From Psychrilyobacter sp. (GTDB taxonomy: Bacteria; Fusobacteriota; Fusobacteriia; Fusobacteriales; Fusobacteriaceae), in assembly GCA_023145315.1 (NCBI GenBank), contig JAGLEA010000058.1, forward strand, positions 1-9,620: DNA of 9,620 nt. The letters are read 5' to 3'. This document shows, in pieces, positions 7,832 to 9,620 of this stretch. The translations under genes were made by a program, and so were the position numbers. Position 1 is the stretch's first letter. The number at the start of each line of letters is the position of its first letter. Below the pieces are notes generated by a model. The model did not search any database and was not told where the DNA came from. It saw nothing but the letters and a program-made list of their open reading frames with translations.

Positions 7832-9097
7832 TTATTTTAATTCTTCTAAATATTTGTCATATGCCAAATAATAGTTTAATTTTGTTCTTATTAACGCTAA
7901 CTGAGAATTATTTAGTTGAGATTCATATAATAGATAGTCTGTAATAGATATTATCCCACCATTATATTTCTTTTTCTGTAACTCATAGTTCTCTTCTGAA
8001 GCTTCTACTTCAGCCTGTCTTGTTTCTAATACTCCATTTAATTTTACTAAACTGATGTAATTTGTTCTTATTTTTACTTCTAAGTTATCTAATGTTTTCC
8101 TCTCTTGATTTACTGCTTTTCTTGTTTCATTTTTTGATCTAGAGTATGTATCCCAGTTTTTACCAAAATCAAATAATGTCCAATTTACTGTTACTCCTGC
8201 TGTCCAATACCATTTATCCATTGAATTTCTCGTATGTTCATCTTCAGAGTTATACATTAAATTGGCATTTATTTTAGGTAATAGATCTGCTCTTGTTATC
8301 TTTTCTTTTTCCTCTGTTATCTCTGTTGTTAATTTTGAAATTTGACTTTCTTTATTATTAGATAGTGCATACTTTATGTCTCCATTTAAGTCTACTAATC
8401 CCAAGTCGTATTTTCTAAATTCTAAATTTACTAAAATTATTTCTTCATTAACAGGTATTCCAATAATATTTTTCAATTCAATTTTATATATTTCTAATTG
8501 ATTCTCTGCTTCTACAAGGTCTGCTTGTGTCGATATATATTTTGTTTTTAGTGGCAGATAGTCAGATTTTGATACTACATTCAGTTGGTATTTTCTTTCT
8601 GCTAGATCTGCAGCACCTTTTACTTCTTTTAATGATTTTCTATATACTTCTACAGATTGTTGTTGTCCTAATACATTAAGATAAGCATTTATAACTCCTA
8701 ATTTTAAATCACTCTTACTTTTTGCTAGACTATAACTCATTAATGTTTGTGATTTTTTTGCTATGTTTATTCCAGAATATATTATTCCACCATTATAAAT
8801 TGGCTGAGTTATCCCTAATTGATGATTGATTCTTTGATTAGTTGAAGCTCCATTTCTCATGCGAAATTTATTATCATCAGGTGCTATAGAATATCCACCA
8901 TTATATTCTATTTTTGGTCCTGCTGATTTATATCCCTCTCTCACTTGTAGGTCTGTACTTTCCATATCTATCTTCGCATTTTGATAATCATAGTTATTCT
9001 CATACGCTCTATCTAATGCTTCATTTAAATCTATTTTTTCTACTCCTAACAAGTTAAAACTTAGTAATATTAAGAGTAATCCTATCTTTTTTTTCAT
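7832..9097 (-). CDS. TolC-family outer-membrane efflux channel
   Basis: Outer-membrane channel of 421 residues, normal for TolC/OprM relatives. A Sec signal peptide covers about 1-18 (MKKKIGLLLILLSFNLLG), with no lipobox cysteine, so it is not a lipoprotein. The mature part begins EKIDLNEALDRAYENNYDYQNA, the classic TolC first helix. The two internal repeats start near residue 22 and near 231. The equatorial YNGG repeats (QPIYNGGI at about 99-106 and KKKYNGGIISITDYL near 385) lie in the expected places, and TRADLLPKINANL marks the strand preceding the second membrane barrel part. The C-terminal coiled helices end at YLAYDKYLEELK. ATG 9097 is preceded by AAGGAG with about seven bases spacing. 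It follows the repressor stop by 22 bases and leads the pump genes, an order (channel, adaptor, pump) common in Bacteroidota and Fusobacteriota. Confidence 0.94.
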   Translation of the reverse strand: MKKKIGLLLILLSFNLLGVEKIDLNEALDRAYENNYDYQNAKIDMESTDLQVREGYKSAGPKIEYNGGYSIAPDDNKFRMRNGASTNQRINHQLGITQPIYNGGIIYSGINIAKKSQTLMSYSLAKSKSDLKLGVINAYLNVLGQQQSVEVYRKSLKEVKGAADLAERKYQLNVVSKSDYLPLKTKYISTQADLVEAENQLEIYKIELKNIIGIPVNEEIILVNLEFRKYDLGLVDLNGDIKYALSNNKESQISKLTTEITEEKEKITRADLLPKINANLMYNSEDEHTRNSMDKWYWTAGVTVNWTLFDFGKNWDTYSRSKNETRKAVNQERKTLDNLEVKIRTNYISLVKLNGVLETRQAEVEASEENYELQKKKYNGGIISITDYLLYESQLNNSQLALIRTKLNYYLAYDKYLEELK

Positions 9098-9119
9098 TTC
9101 ACATCTCCTTTTTTATTAT

Positions 9120-9620
9120 TTAGTCTTCATCCGTTAAATCTATCCCTTTACAAAACCTCTCAAAAGATTCCTCTGATTTTTTCAAATCAAACTTTTCGTT
9201 AGTGAATATAAAATATTTACTAGTATAGGTACAACTACCTATAAAATTTAATATTATTATATGTTTACTCTCTTCTGTTATCTTTTCCTTTTTCACTAAC
9301 TCATTAAAAGTATCTAAGACATATTGATGACTTTTTCTTGTATCTTTCATTGTTTCTTTATCTATAAAATCCGACTGTTTGAAAGCCTCTAAGAAAAAAT
9401 CTTTATTTTGGTTTTCAACACTCCAAATTATAAAGTAAGTCCAAATATCTCTTAATTTTTCTTTAGATGCTACATCTTTTCTAATTTTTTCTTTTATATA
9501 AGTATTTCTTTCTAACTTTATTTTAAAAAAAATTTCATTAATTAAAATATCTTTTGTTTTAAAATAATTAAATAAAGTTCCTGTTGCAATTCCTGATTCT
9601 TTTGCTATTAAACTTGTTGG
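9120..9620 (-). CDS. TetR/AcrR-family transcriptional regulator (N-terminus beyond right edge)
   Basis: The C-terminal 166 residues of a TetR-family protein; the reading frame is open to the right edge and ends at TAA 9122-9120. The first visible residues, TSLIAKESGIATGTLFNYFKTKDILI, are the second half of the TetR helix-turn-helix, including the recognition helix and the conserved Tyr-Phe-x-x-Lys. About 30 residues of the DNA-binding domain are therefore missing. The rest (about 40-166) is a helical ligand-binding domain with no obvious relative; it contains WTYFIIWSVENQNKDFF and a cysteine in the segment IIILNFIGSCTYTS. In the genome it precedes the channel gene by 22 bases in the same direction, so it is probably the first gene of the efflux operon, repressing it and itself from an upstream operator. 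The ATG at 9350 is an internal methionine, not the real start. The inducer is unknown. Confidence 0.9.
   Translation of the reverse strand, partial: PTSLIAKESGIATGTLFNYFKTKDILINEIFFKIKLERNTYIKEKIRKDVASKEKLRDIWTYFIIWSVENQNKDFFLEAFKQSDFIDKETMKDTRKSHQYVLDTFNELVKKEKITEESKHIIILNFIGSCTYTSKYFIFTNEKFDLKKSEESFERFCKGIDLTDED

Noticed and set aside
7666..7944. Plus-strand open frame crossing the channel-adaptor junction, looking like a hydrophobic small protein
   Set aside because: It overlaps the adaptor signal peptide, the gap and the channel end on the opposite strand. Its hydrophobicity comes from complementing lysine-rich and leucine codons, and it has no ribosome binding site.
9120..9350. A separate 76-residue gene starting at ATG 9350
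   Set aside because: The frame continues without a stop to the right edge and encodes a TetR helix-turn-helix there, so this is only the C-terminal half of a larger gene.

Overview
This window most likely comes from a low-GC, AT-rich Gram-negative bacterium, with Fusobacteriota (the Fusobacterium / Ilyobacter / Cetobacterium type) the best guess. The double membrane follows from a TolC-type outer-membrane channel, a lipobox on the pump adaptor and a periplasmic chaperone. Strong AGGAGG-type ribosome binding sites precede nearly every gene, which argues against Bacteroidota. Arginine is almost always AGA, and A/T-ending codons dominate throughout. The phylum assignment is inference; no rRNA or other marker gene is present.

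All seven genes lie on the minus strand, so the window is read from right to left. Unit A covers 9620 to 3242: a TetR/AcrR repressor (its N-terminus is beyond the right edge), a TolC-family outer-membrane channel, a lipoprotein membrane-fusion adaptor, an RND inner-membrane pump of 1025 residues, and a small protein resembling the PG0541-type transporter-associated family. Gaps between genes are only 22 to 26 bases, each start has a good Shine-Dalgarno sequence, and the unit ends in a clear hairpin terminator just after the last stop. This is a complete tripartite efflux operon, with its probable repressor as an upstream co-directional gene rather than divergently transcribed.

Unit B covers 3142 to the left edge. 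A well-formed sigma-70 promoter (TTGAAA, 17 bp, TATAAT) drives a GTG-started response regulator with receiver, AAA+ and Fis-type helix-turn-helix domains. Thirty bases later comes a membrane-anchored PpiD/SurA-like parvulin chaperone that runs off the left edge. The regulator has a degenerate receiver and a changed GAFTGA loop. The chaperone's two parvulin-like domains each lack part of the usual active-site signature.

The only gene-free stretch of note is 3075-3241 (167 bases), which holds the terminator and the promoter. I see no RNA genes, mobile elements, CRISPR arrays or long repeats. The architecture is largely ordinary. The items worth a second look are the atypical NtrC-type regulator paired with an envelope chaperone, the split parvulin signature, the altered proton-relay residues of the pump, and the small PII-like pump companion.
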